Source of the DNA: Methanoregula sp. PtaB.Bin085
GTDB taxonomy: Archaea > Halobacteriota > Methanomicrobia > Methanomicrobiales > Methanospirillaceae
NCBI RefSeq assembly: GCF_002067035.1
Contig: NZ_MVQB01000013.1
Span: 186,001 to 250,000 of the forward strand
Direction of reading: 5' to 3'
Length of the DNA stretch: 64,000 bases
The notes beneath the pieces were generated by a model. The model was given only the letters and a program-made list of their open reading frames with translations, was not told the origin of the DNA and made no database searches. The translations under genes and the position numbers were made by a program. Below, piece by piece: positions 17,628 to 26,142 of this stretch; the stretch's first letter is position 1; each line of letters begins with the position of its first letter.

Positions 17628-17788
17628 TCCGTACGGTACACGGTCTTTCCAGACCCCTGCCGTTACCTTTGTTGTACCCGGGATCTCCTCTCTCCTGCTC
17701 CCCGCAGCCGGCTCTCCGTCCGGTGATGCTGCCGGCATCAATCCGCCAGCGTTAAGAGCGATGAACGCATAGTCTGGAAGATCATTGT

Positions 17789-18295
17789 ATGAACAATATC
17801 TCAGTATTTCTGCTGACCGGCGTCCTGTGCGCCCTGCTGATCGCCTCCGGCTGCACGGGCCCTGCTCCCGCCAGTACGGCGACACCCGCTGCCACGACTG
17901 CAACGACCGCTGTACCGGTGCCATCGCCGGAAACAACCGTCCATTCCTCACCCGCACCGCAGACCGCATCGTGGGCCGGCACCTGGAACACGACATGGCT
18001 CGAAACCGACAACAGCACGACCATCGCGCGGGTCTCTCTGTTCCAGACCGGCACGGACGTGACCGGGAACTACACGTTCACCTATCCCGGGGAAGGCACA
18101 TATACCGGGCATCTCAATGCAACCGCGAGCGGGAATACCCTTGCCGGGACGTATTCCGAGAGCGATGACGATACCGGCTTCATGATCTTTGAACTGTCCG
18201 GAGATACCACATCGTTCACCGGCCGCTGGGTCCATGCAGAGAACCGGAGCATGCTTGCAGACTCGACGCTCTGGTGGAACGGCACGCGGGTGTAA
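17789..18295 (+). CDS. Lipoprotein with Thr/Ala/Pro linker and beta-rich domain
   Basis: This 168-residue exported lipoprotein has the lipobox IASGC at about residue 23, then a Thr/Ala/Pro linker (residues 27-60) and a beta-rich domain starting WAGTWNTTWLETDNSTT. The body has repeats of N-x-T/S-type glycosylation candidates (TGNYTFTYPGEGTYTGHLNA and NATASGNTLAGTYSES), typical of extracellular methanogen proteins. The pattern (GxWxTTW...LxxxGxxVxGxYT) resembles the small lipocalin-like lipoprotein repeats seen in many bacteria and archaea. It follows the NHEJ operon after 161 bases but is probably separate. Confidence 0.72.
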   Translation: MNNISVFLLTGVLCALLIASGCTGPAPASTATPAATTATTAVPVPSPETTVHSSPAPQTASWAGTWNTTWLETDNSTTIARVSLFQTGTDVTGNYTFTYPGEGTYTGHLNATASGNTLAGTYSESDDDTGFMIFELSGDTTSFTGRWVHAENRSMLADSTLWWNGTRV

Positions 18296-18444
18296 TCTCA
18301 CAGCATTTTTATTTTTCCGGGAATCGTCCCGGCCGGTCCCTTCCGGCCCGGACAATATGCCGTTCCCTGTCAGTTCCATCAGTTTCACCCCCCGTTCCCT
18401 GAGTATAAACACGCTGACCGGGAAACGGGAACCTGCAGGAGCGA

Positions 18445-19008
18445 TTGCTCATCCGGAACAAAACCCGTCCCCTCTACCCGCCGCCCGCCGCGGACTTTGA
18501 GACCATCGGCAGCATCGCGGAACTCGACGCAGTTGCCGGCGGATCGCGATGGCAGGGCTTCGAGCGGCTGGCTGCATACATCTTCGGGCAGCATGATTTC
18601 GAGGTCAGCGTCGGCACGGTGATCAACCGGAACGGCAAGCGGCGGCAGTATGATGTCATTGCCCGGCGGGACGGCCGTACCCTGCTCGCGGAGTGCAAAC
18701 AGTGGTCGGGCAGGCGGTACCGCATCTCCGCGCTGAGGCATGCCGTGGTGCAGCACCGGGAGCGGGCGCAGTTCTACGAGACGATCACGCGGGAGGCATC
18801 GATCCCGCTTATCGTCACCCTCATCGACGAGGATATCCGGATCATTGACAGCGTCCCGCTGGTGCCGGTGCACCGGCTTAACGCGTTCATCGGTGAGCTG
18901 GATCATTTTACGGAGGGTTTCCCATGTCCGGAATACCAGACAGCAGATACGGCTGTGACAAGTGTGGAGGATTCGTGGAATCAGGAAGAAGCGTACGAGG
19001 AACAGTAA
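18445..19008 (+). CDS. Mrr-like restriction endonuclease-fold protein
   Basis: This 187-residue protein has a PD-(D/E)XK nuclease core: a conserved N-terminal WQGFERLAAYIFGQHDFEV, the catalytic Asp in RRQYDVIARRDG and Glu-x-Lys in LLAECKQW. This is the Mrr-type layout, without a methyl-binding winged helix at the N-terminus. Proteins of this family cut modified or foreign DNA, or act in repair as resolvase-like enzymes; which applies here cannot be decided. The start is a TTG at 18445 preceded by AGGAG at good spacing; no nearby ATG would keep the core. No methyltransferase gene is in the neighbourhood. Confidence 0.72.
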   Translation: MLIRNKTRPLYPPPAADFETIGSIAELDAVAGGSRWQGFERLAAYIFGQHDFEVSVGTVINRNGKRRQYDVIARRDGRTLLAECKQWSGRRYRISALRHAVVQHRERAQFYETITREASIPLIVTLIDEDIRIIDSVPLVPVHRLNAFIGELDHFTEGFPCPEYQTADTAVTSVEDSWNQEEAYEEQ

Positions 19009-19073
19009 GGTTTTTCCACCACGGGATCATCCGAATCGTGACATCGTGGTATGACAGGAGAACTCCCCCGACC

Positions 19074-19170
19074 ATGAAAACGGAACGGAAGGATGCGTCA
19101 TCGCGGGGATCAGGGACCACCTCTTCCGGAAACGGGAGGGAGAGAACGGCGAGACTGTCGCGGGCCTGCT
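19074..19170 (+). pseudogene. Decayed copy of the DUF2164 gene
   Basis: This stretch matches the intact DUF2164 gene at 23022-23255 at the DNA level. The start ATGAAAACGGAAC, then GATCAGGGACCACCTCTTCC, then GGGAGGGAGAGAACGGCGAG and GTCGCGGGCCTGCTGACGG line up with the corresponding parts of the intact gene. It has been shortened and lost its reading frame. It precedes the decayed zinc-protein copy at 19229, in the same order as the intact pair. Confidence 0.7.
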
Positions 19171-19228
19171 GACGGGCACCCGCAGGAGGAAACGTGTAAG
19201 AAGGGAAAACAAAAAATGTCTGATTCCT

Positions 19229-19390
19229 GTGGCAGAACGGATGAAGTGCGGGAAGGACGCGATCGGGTTCCGGGGGTTCGGGTTCTGTACCGAATATGTC
19301 TGAGCAGACCACGCGGACACGGCGGTCATTGACCTGAAGCCGGGCCAGCGGAAAATATCCGGCGAATGCATTTTCGAGCGGTTCGGCTGA
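19229..19390 (+). pseudogene. Decayed copy of the zinc-protein gene, in-frame TGA at a Cys codon
   Basis: From the GTG at 19229 the frame reads MAERMKCGKDAIGFRGFGFC and then TEYV, a TGA at 19301-19303, and ADHADTAVIDLKPGQRKISG to a natural stop at 19390. It is colinear with the intact gene at 23340-23510. It lacks three codons (which included one of the Cys pairs), changes another Cys to Phe, and has TGA where the intact gene has TGT for Cys28. With metal-ligand Cys lost and a stop in the middle, decay is more likely than function. Selenocysteine was considered and rejected. Confidence 0.75.
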
Positions 19391-19492
19391 CCGCGATCAT
19401 CTTCCCGGTGACCGGCACAGTACAGGAGATGTAAACCAAGCGCACCCGGAAATGCGGAGGAGTATCCCCGGCCGGGCCGGTATGACAGCTGC

Positions 19493-21328
19493 CTATGATG
19501 GCGGGACACGCATCATCGGATCAACGTTTGCCCCTTCCATCTCCCCCTGAGCCCATGCAAACCGTTCCCGTATCGACTGCGGGAGTTCCTTCTCATTGAT
19601 CGGGACGAATCCGTACGCGCCATAGAATTTTTCGAGGCCCCGAACCGAATGCATGTACAGGACGTCACTGCCGCACGCCTCGACAAGCCCCCATACCGCA
19701 GCGTGCGCAAACCCGTGGCCCCGGTGGCCGGGCGGGGTGAAGACCCCGTCGACCTCGTACCCGTCCGGATGCCTCCTGCAGCGGGCGAGCGAGACCATCT
19801 GCCCGTCATGGAATGCGGCGAAGATCCGGTCGGTCCGGGGATCCCCGGTCGTGGTGTGATAATCAACCCAGAGTGCATCCGCAAGCGGGAACTCGGAAGA
19901 GAGCAGCTCGCGCACGGTTGCTCCGGTGCTGTGCCGGATGATATTCCCGGGTGACTGTCGGGGGAGGGCAGAGGGCGGGGCGTCGTCCGATGTTCCCTCG
20001 ATACGGTACCGTCCTGCCGGTACATGGATCACAAACCAGGCCCCGCTGCCCGGGATCCCGATCTCCCGGAGCGTCATGCCGGTCACCCCGGCAATCTGCC
20101 GGCAGATGAACAGGCCGATGCCGGCCTGCCCGCCGGAATCGTACTCGAAGATCCGATCCTTCTTTTCTGCGGGTATTCCCTGGCCGTCGTCCCGGATGGA
20201 GAGGTCGAGCCCTTCCGGCGTCTCGCGGTATGTGACAACGATGTTTTTTACCGTCCTGCCATGACGCAGGGAATTTTCCACCAGATGGACGAGGACATCG
20301 GCAAAGAGCGGGTCCGCGTAGATCTCGAGACGTTCGGTCCAGATCCTGAGGGAGACCGTGCCGATCTTCTGCATCAGCCGGCCTGATTCGAACACCTGCC
20401 GGACACTCATCCAGACCGGGGGCGTTGTGCCGAGATCCTTGTACGATTCAGTGAGAAGGAGCTGGCGGGAAATATTCCACGCAAAGGTCCTGATGCGGTC
20501 AAGATACCCGTGCGTTCCGGTATCCGCGCAGCGGGCATCCGCTTCTTCCACTGTCTCGAGGATCCGGTCCACCGAGAAGTGGAGGTGGTCAGCCGAGATC
20601 CGCGAGAGCATGCTGAGCTTGTCGTTTGCGGTCCTGAGCGCCTGCTCGGCCCGGACCCGGCCGGTGATATCGGTGAACGTAAGGACTGCCCTGCCCCCCG
20701 GGAGGGGGGCAGCCGAGACAAGGACGATGAATGTCCGGTTGTCCGGCAGCCGGAACACGGTATCCGCTGCATAGACCGCTCCTTCCCGCGCGAGCCGGGA
20801 AAAGAAGTCCGGTTCGTCATCCCCGCCCCAGATCAGGGACAGGGGGGAGCCGGTAAGATCGCCTGCCTTCCGGTGGAGGAGATCGGCTGCCTTCCAGTTG
20901 ACCGCCTCGATCGTCCGGCCGGCGCCGGTATCGCTGATGAGAATGGTGCCGCTCTCCGAATGTTCAAAAAGCCCCTGGTAGAGCGCTTCCTGTTCGCGGA
21001 GCCGATAGGTGAGCCAGCCCACCAGCCACCCGATGATGACGAGAACAATGATCCGGACAATCGCCTCGTAAATCTTCTCCGGCATGCTCCCGGCAAGGAT
21101 GAACACCATCAGGAAGTAAATCGCGCCGAGAGCAGCAGCCGCGATTGCTCCCCGCCGCGGGAACCGGTATGCGGTAATGACGACCGGGATATACAGGAGG
21201 TGGGGGATGGCGACCGTTATGCCGGCGAGGAGCCCGGCCAGGTTCAGCAGGAGCGCCGCTGCTGCAGAAACCCCGATGAGAGTCTCCCAGAACCGGGGAC
21301 GGTTTGCGATGGCTTCCAGCCGGATCAC
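19493..21328 (-). CDS. PAS histidine kinase fused to a GNAT acetyltransferase
   Basis: This 611-residue protein has four membrane spans (about residues 15-110), a PAS domain (about 115-225, GLFEHSESGTILISDTGAGR), a dimerisation segment (LSMLSRISADHLHFSVDRIL), and an ATPase domain with N-box HLVENSLRHG, G1 IRDDGQGIP and G2 GQAGIGLFICR. Residues 480-611 are a GNAT acetyltransferase with acetyl-CoA loop TPPGHRGHGFAHAAV and FYGAYGFVPI. In related kinases the phosphoacceptor segment reads TRHDIRNQL; here it is ADHLHFSV, so the expected His-Asp is missing or swapped. The GTG at 21328 is chosen for its GGAGGGAGG ribosome-binding sequence; an ATG at 21385 is possible. Confidence 0.85.
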   Translation of the reverse strand: MIRLEAIANRPRFWETLIGVSAAAALLLNLAGLLAGITVAIPHLLYIPVVITAYRFPRRGAIAAAALGAIYFLMVFILAGSMPEKIYEAIVRIIVLVIIGWLVGWLTYRLREQEALYQGLFEHSESGTILISDTGAGRTIEAVNWKAADLLHRKAGDLTGSPLSLIWGGDDEPDFFSRLAREGAVYAADTVFRLPDNRTFIVLVSAAPLPGGRAVLTFTDITGRVRAEQALRTANDKLSMLSRISADHLHFSVDRILETVEEADARCADTGTHGYLDRIRTFAWNISRQLLLTESYKDLGTTPPVWMSVRQVFESGRLMQKIGTVSLRIWTERLEIYADPLFADVLVHLVENSLRHGRTVKNIVVTYRETPEGLDLSIRDDGQGIPAEKKDRIFEYDSGGQAGIGLFICRQIAGVTGMTLREIGIPGSGAWFVIHVPAGRYRIEGTSDDAPPSALPRQSPGNIIRHSTGATVRELLSSEFPLADALWVDYHTTTGDPRTDRIFAAFHDGQMVSLARCRRHPDGYEVDGVFTPPGHRGHGFAHAAVWGLVEACGSDVLYMHSVRGLEKFYGAYGFVPINEKELPQSIRERFAWAQGEMEGANVDPMMRVPPS

Positions 21329-21793
21329 CGGTGCCTCCCTCCGCTCCCCGCGACATCGGTCCCATGGCAGGATGGTGATAGCCATATGACCGGTAAACCC
21401 CGGGAACCGTCCGGCGTTTCCTGAACGCCCGGCATACCGGCCGGCACGAGCGGTACCAATCCCGTGCGGCAGATGTCCCGTGTCATGGCAGTCTCCGGTG
21501 CTCGTACTCTCCCGCTCATCGGATACATGCTTTGCGAAACGCGATCCGGCGGGTAATCTCCTGTCAGCTCCTGCAGATATGATCAGGCCATGACATAATG
21601 GTACTAGCCCATACCGGAGGAAAAAACGGCGACGGTGAAAAAAATTCAGCCCCTCGTGACCGCGATCGACCAGCAATCCCGCGTGATTGTCCGTGACGTG
21701 TCGGGAGAAATACTTGTTCGGAGATCGGCCTGCCGACCATAAACGCTTTGGTGCTCCGGGCCAAATCATGGTAAAACAGTTCATGGTTTTTTT

Positions 21794-22903
21794 ATGAACG
21801 CAACTCCTCACGGGTGCGACAGCCCGCGCCCCCTCACGTTACCACAGCTTGGCTGGACCTCCGAACACGCAGATGCTTTTGCGAAATATTCCGGGCCCTA
21901 CACGGCCGGCCGCGTGGCCTGCCGGCAGAAGACCGTCTGGGACGTCCTGACCGAATCCGGGATGGTCACGACCGGCATCACCGGCGCCCTCCGGAAGCTG
22001 GGCCGCTTCCCCGCGGTCGGCGACTTTGTCGTGCTGCTCAGCCAGCCCGGTACCGGGGTCTCCGCGATCGTGGATATCCTTCCGCAGCGGACGCGGTTTT
22101 CCCGCGGGGCTGCGGGAAAGGAATGCACAGACCAGGTCATTGCGGCAAACATCGATACCGTCTTCATCGTGACGGCTGCCGGCCCGGACCTCAACGCCCG
22201 GCGCATCGAGCGCTACCTTGCGCTTGTCCATGCTTCCGGTGCCCGGCCGTTGATCGTGATCAACAAGGCCGACCTTGCGGAGGACCCGGGCGGGCTTGCA
22301 TCCGCGATCCTCCCGTCGTCCGGCCAGGTCCCTATCGTTACCCTGAGCGCCCTGAGCGGCGATGGCATGGCACGGCTGGACCCGTACCTTGCGCCCGGCA
22401 CAACCATCGCCCTTGTCGGCTCTTCCGGCGTCGGGAAGTCGACGCTGATCAACCGCCTGCTGGGCGGTACCGTGCAGGACATGGCCGAAACCCGGGAGTA
22501 CGACGACCGGGGCCGGCACACGACAACAGTCCGGCAGCTTTTTGTCCTCAGGGGCGGGGCGCTCATGATCGACAATCCCGGGATCCGCGAAGTGGGTATC
22601 GGGACTGCATCGGAGGGGATCGCGGATACCTTCCCCGATATCCTTGAACTTGCGGGAAACTGCCGGTTCTCTGACTGCCGGCACGACCAGGAGCCCGGCT
22701 GCGCGGTGACGGCGGCGGTGCGCAGCGGGAAGCTTCCGGCATTGCGCCTTGAGAACTACCGCAGGCTCATGAAGGAACTCGCGTTCGGGCAGGAGAAGGC
22801 GGAGATCGGCCTTGTGCGTGCCGAGCGGAAGCGGTGGAAACAGTACAACGGCCATGAGGCAGAGAAGATCCGGAGGGCAAAGGAAGGCAAAGGGATGTTC
22901 TGA
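21794..22903 (+). CDS. rsgA: Ribosome biogenesis GTPase RsgA
   Basis: RsgA is a circularly permuted GTPase that helps 30S subunit maturation in bacteria. The permuted motif order is seen: G4 VINKADL first, then G1 GSSGVGKSTLINRLLG, G2 DRGRHTTTVRQL and G3 DNPGIREVG. An N-terminal OB-like domain contains VGDFVVLLSQPGTGVSAIVD. The C-terminal zinc-binding knuckle is CRFSDCRHDQEPGCAV, with Cys, Cys, His and Cys ligands. The total of 369 residues is normal for the family. RsgA is mainly bacterial but also present in some methanogens, so ancient transfer is plausible. It starts at the ATG at 21794, with an AT-rich upstream stretch. Confidence 0.9.
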   Translation: MNATPHGCDSPRPLTLPQLGWTSEHADAFAKYSGPYTAGRVACRQKTVWDVLTESGMVTTGITGALRKLGRFPAVGDFVVLLSQPGTGVSAIVDILPQRTRFSRGAAGKECTDQVIAANIDTVFIVTAAGPDLNARRIERYLALVHASGARPLIVINKADLAEDPGGLASAILPSSGQVPIVTLSALSGDGMARLDPYLAPGTTIALVGSSGVGKSTLINRLLGGTVQDMAETREYDDRGRHTTTVRQLFVLRGGALMIDNPGIREVGIGTASEGIADTFPDILELAGNCRFSDCRHDQEPGCAVTAAVRSGKLPALRLENYRRLMKELAFGQEKAEIGLVRAERKRWKQYNGHEAEKIRRAKEGKGMF

Positions 22904-23021
22904 GAACACCCCTGCCACCCGTATCCCTTTGACCGGCGAATCAGCCTGCCCCATACTGTCCCGAATCAAATCTCACAGGGTTTTTTCCTCCCGTGACCCG
23001 TGGAGACCGTGAAGTTTTGCC

Positions 23022-23255
23022 ATGAAAAAGGAACAGTCCATAAGAATTTCAAAGGAGCGGAGGGCGGAACTGATTGCTGCGATCCGGGATTTTTACTCCC
23101 GCGAACGGGAGGAGGAGATCGGCGAGCTTGCCGCGGGCCTGCTGCCGGACTTCATCATGGAATCGAGTGCGCCGGAGTTTTACAACCAGGGCGTGGACGA
23201 TGCCTGCCGGCTCATGAAGGAATCTGCCGAGGACCTGCTGTCCCTGCGGGCCTGA
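23022..23255 (+). CDS. DUF2164 family protein
   Basis: This 77-residue protein shows the DUF2164 pattern: ISKERRAELIAAIRDFYSRE, then EEIGELAAGLLPDFIMESSA and PEFYNQGVDDACRLMKESAE. The family is uncharacterised, small, helical and found in bacteria and methanogens. A zinc-binding-like gene follows after 84 bases on the same strand; the two occur together also in the decayed copy at 19.1-19.4 kb, so the pair was duplicated as a unit. The start has no strong ribosome-binding sequence, but the frame is clean and the family match good. Confidence 0.85.
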   Translation: MKKEQSIRISKERRAELIAAIRDFYSREREEEIGELAAGLLPDFIMESSAPEFYNQGVDDACRLMKESAEDLLSLRA

Positions 23256-23339
23256 TTCCCTGCTTCCCGGCAGAATATCCGGGCCGGAGTCCTGGTCTGG
23301 GAAAGACGTATGAATATGCAACGGGAATCTCTGATCACC

Positions 23340-23510
23340 ATGGCAGAACGGATGAAGTGCGAGAAGTGCGGGAAGGATGCGATCGGGTTCCAGGGGTTCG
23401 GATGCTGTGCCGAGTATGTCTGTGCCGACCATGCCGACAAGGCGGTCCTCGATCTGAAGCCCGGCCAGCGGAAGATATCCGGCGAATGCGTCTTCGAGCG
23501 GTTCGGCTGA
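23340..23510 (+). CDS. Small Cys-rich zinc-binding-like protein
   Basis: This 56-residue protein starts MAERMKCEKCGKDAIGFQGF and continues with GCCAEYVCADHADKAV and KPGQRKISGECVFERFG. Two CxxC-like pairs (KCEKCGK and the CC followed by C and H in VCADHA) suggest a zinc-binding knuckle. An upstream in-frame ATG at 23310 would add ten residues (MNMQRESLIT); I prefer 23340 because the decayed copy at 19229 also begins at this point. Function unknown; always adjacent to DUF2164 within this window. Confidence 0.72.
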   Translation: MAERMKCEKCGKDAIGFQGFGCCAEYVCADHADKAVLDLKPGQRKISGECVFERFG

Positions 23511-23869
23511 ATGGCGGGTTGGCCCGGGATGACCAGCATTTGCCGGGAACGCGGCCGGGGCCGGTGAACATCGCTGGAAATGCATGATGTTCCCGACTGA
23601 TACACGATACGGTCTTATCGTTTCTGGCCTGCGGCGCCGCACTGTTCTGAAATGAACAATTTTTATGGCATCCGCGCGATCGTTTGCATCTGAAGCCGGA
23701 CTCTTCGCGGCGCTCTGTTACGGACAACACGTTTCAAAAAGGATTGTATTGGAGAATGTCCCGGCGCTGCCGAACGCCTTGTATATTCCGGGAAGCACGG
23801 GTCAGCAGGGAATGTTTATAGGGTACCTGCCCAAGACTAACACCAGAATACCCGTGCAGGACCCGCCCC

Positions 23870-24925
23870 ATGCATCCTTGTCCGTTGTTCCCAAAGGTAT
23901 CCGGCCTGTCCGGCATCCTTATCGTCATGGCTGCAGCAATCATTCTCCTTGCCGGGCTCCAGGCGGCGTCCCCTGTTCTCGGTCCGTTTTTCCTGTCAGT
24001 GTACCTGACGCTTATCTTCGGTACGCTGATCCACTGGTTTGAAAGGCACGGATTCTCATCCCGTGTGGCTGTTCTCCTTTCCCTGGTCTGCTTCTGTGCC
24101 ACGATCGCGGTATTCCTGTTCGTTATTGCCGGGTCCTTTGTTCAGGCCATGTCCGATCTTCCCCACTACCTGGAGAAGCTTGAGGACGGCGTTGAAGCAG
24201 CGAGCCCGTTTCTCCTGTCGATCGGGATCGATCCGGCAACCCTGACGTTCCTGAACCTTGTTCAGTTTTTCTCTGCTGAAATATACGGTCTCATCAACAA
24301 TCTCTGGGGGATTGCCAGTCCGCTCGGGCTGACCGTTCTCACCACCGTTTTTTTACTCTTCGAAGCAAAGGGATTCTCCCGGAAACTGACGGATATTATC
24401 GCGGAATACCGGCCCGGTGATGTGGACCGGTTCCGTGCACTCGCACAGAAAAACGTGGACTACCTTGTCATCCGGACCGGGGTTAATCTTGCCATGGGTA
24501 CAGGAACGACAATCGTTCTTATGCTCATCGGTGTGAAATACGCGGTATTCTGGGGTTTTCTTGCATTCCTGCTGGGATTTATCCCGAACATCGGCTTCTG
24601 GGTTGCCGTTGTTCCACCCATGCTCCTCGCATGGTTCGATCTAGGACCCGTGCAGGCATTCCTGGTGGTTGTCGGATCCGGGCTGATGGATTTTCTTGCC
24701 GAATACCTTTTTTTCCCGCACATCGCTGCCCGGGGGCTGAATCTCTCCATGGCCGTTGTGTTCATATCCCTTTTTTTCTGGGGTTGGATCCTTGGGGGGA
24801 TCGGTGTTTTTCTTGCAGTACCCCTGACGCTCTGCGTCCAGATGATCTGCGAACTGTTTGATGAGACCCGGTGGATCGGGTTCCTGCTCAGCCCCGCACC
24901 CAAAGAGAATGGCAAGCCCGGATGA
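23870..24925 (+). CDS. AI-2E family transporter (UPF0118)
   Basis: This 351-residue membrane protein has about eight spans in the AI-2E (PerM/TqsA) layout. N-terminal spans include LIVMAAAIILLAGLQAASPV and VAVLLSLVCFCATIAVFLFV; the middle contains the long helix before SPLGLTVLTTVFLLFEAKGF. The C-terminal half has VIRTGVNLAMGTGTTIVLML, FWGFLAFLLGFIPNIGFWVA and GLNLSMAVVFISLFFWGWIL, close to the family core signature. Members export autoinducer-2 or act in Na+/H+ exchange; the substrate in methanogens is unknown. A TATA-like GTTTATAGG lies about 50 bases before the ATG at 23870. Confidence 0.88.
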   Translation: MHPCPLFPKVSGLSGILIVMAAAIILLAGLQAASPVLGPFFLSVYLTLIFGTLIHWFERHGFSSRVAVLLSLVCFCATIAVFLFVIAGSFVQAMSDLPHYLEKLEDGVEAASPFLLSIGIDPATLTFLNLVQFFSAEIYGLINNLWGIASPLGLTVLTTVFLLFEAKGFSRKLTDIIAEYRPGDVDRFRALAQKNVDYLVIRTGVNLAMGTGTTIVLMLIGVKYAVFWGFLAFLLGFIPNIGFWVAVVPPMLLAWFDLGPVQAFLVVVGSGLMDFLAEYLFFPHIAARGLNLSMAVVFISLFFWGWILGGIGVFLAVPLTLCVQMICELFDETRWIGFLLSPAPKENGKPG

Positions 24926-25107
24926 TCCGGGGGCGGAAACGCACAGCCGGGCTGGGCCGTGCCCGGGATGAAATAATCCCAAAGGCGAAAACGGTTGCAG
25001 AGGTTTTTCCTGCGCTGCCATTCGGGCGTGGTTTTTTTTCCCGGAGTCCGACCGAAGGCCCCTGATCTGTCTTTCGGGCGGGTCTGTGCAGCAGGGAACC
25101 CGGAACG

Positions 25108-26007
25108 ATGCAATCCCTTTTTACCCGGCAGGTCGATGGTTTCCGTATGCCTTCAGCCTGGCTCGATACCAGGGAGTACCCGTTCAAACCGCACTATTTC
25201 ACCGTACCTGCGGGGAAGATGCATTACGTGGACGAAGGATCGGGTGACCCCATCGTGTTTGTCCACGGAAACCCCGCATGGTCCTTCGAGTTCCGGCACC
25301 TGATCAAGGCCTTTGCGCCAACGAACCGGTGCATTGCACCGGACCTGATCGGGTTCGGGCTGTCCGACAAGCCGGAGGACTGGACGTACCTCCCGCAGGA
25401 CCATGCGATGAACCTCGGGATGCTCCTCGGGGCGCTGAACCTGGACCGGATCACGCTGGTTGTCGGGGACTGGGGCGGGCCGATCGGGATGTCGTACGCC
25501 CTCGGCCACCCGGAACGGATCCGGAACATCGTCATCATGAACACCTGGATGTGGCCGGTGGATGATGACCTGCATTTCAGGTTGTTCAGCTGGTTCATGG
25601 GCGGCAATGTGGGCCGGTGGCTGATCCGGCACCGGAATTTCTTTGTCCGCAGGGTCATGCCGTCCGTGTTCGGGGACCGGTATAAACTCACGGAAAAGAT
25701 CCACAGGCATTACCTGATGCCCCTTGCAAAGCCTGTACAGCGGAACGGCTGCTGGATCTTCCCCCGCGAGATCATCGGATCGACTGCCTGGCTCCGTTCG
25801 CTGTGGGAGCGGCGCAGCGCACTTTCCAAAAAGGATATCCTGATCGCGTGGGGCATGATGGACAACTCGTTCCGCAAAAAGGAGATGGACCGGTGGGTGG
25901 AGGCATTCCCCCGGGCAAGGCTGGTCCGGTTCGAGTACACCGGTCATTTTGTGCCGGAGGAGAGCCCGGGCGACCTGATCCGCGAGATGCGCAACCTGAT
26001 CGGGTGA
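25108..26007 (+). CDS. Haloalkane-dehalogenase-like alpha/beta hydrolase
   Basis: This 299-residue protein has the alpha/beta hydrolase fold: oxyanion HGNPAWSFEFR (residues 53-63), nucleophile Asp121 followed by Trp122 in VVGDWGGPIG, and catalytic His280 in TGHFVPEE. Asp as nucleophile with an adjacent Trp is the signature of haloalkane dehalogenases, where the Trp binds halide, rather than of esterases. Fluoroacetate dehalogenases and epoxide hydrolases share parts of this layout, so the substrate stays open. Starts at 25108 (MQSLFTRQVD) and 25147 (MPSAWLDTRE) are both possible; the family usually begins near the second. The gene is not evidently in an operon. Confidence 0.8.
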   Translation: MQSLFTRQVDGFRMPSAWLDTREYPFKPHYFTVPAGKMHYVDEGSGDPIVFVHGNPAWSFEFRHLIKAFAPTNRCIAPDLIGFGLSDKPEDWTYLPQDHAMNLGMLLGALNLDRITLVVGDWGGPIGMSYALGHPERIRNIVIMNTWMWPVDDDLHFRLFSWFMGGNVGRWLIRHRNFFVRRVMPSVFGDRYKLTEKIHRHYLMPLAKPVQRNGCWIFPREIIGSTAWLRSLWERRSALSKKDILIAWGMMDNSFRKKEMDRWVEAFPRARLVRFEYTGHFVPEESPGDLIREMRNLIG

Positions 26008-26142
26008 GGCGGGCACCGGGTGCGGGATGGTGGTATGTGCAGGGACGGGAATGTCCGGTATCTCACGCATACTGGTACTGGCAGCGGATACCTGCCCGGT
26101 TTGATCAGCTTGTCGTAGTTGCTTTTTTGAAAAACTAGGATC

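Noticed and set aside
19301-19303. TGA in place of Cys as possible selenocysteine
   Set aside because: Other metal-ligand Cys are lost, a decayed DUF2164 copy stands next to it, and selenocysteine is not known from Methanomicrobiales; a pseudogene is simpler.
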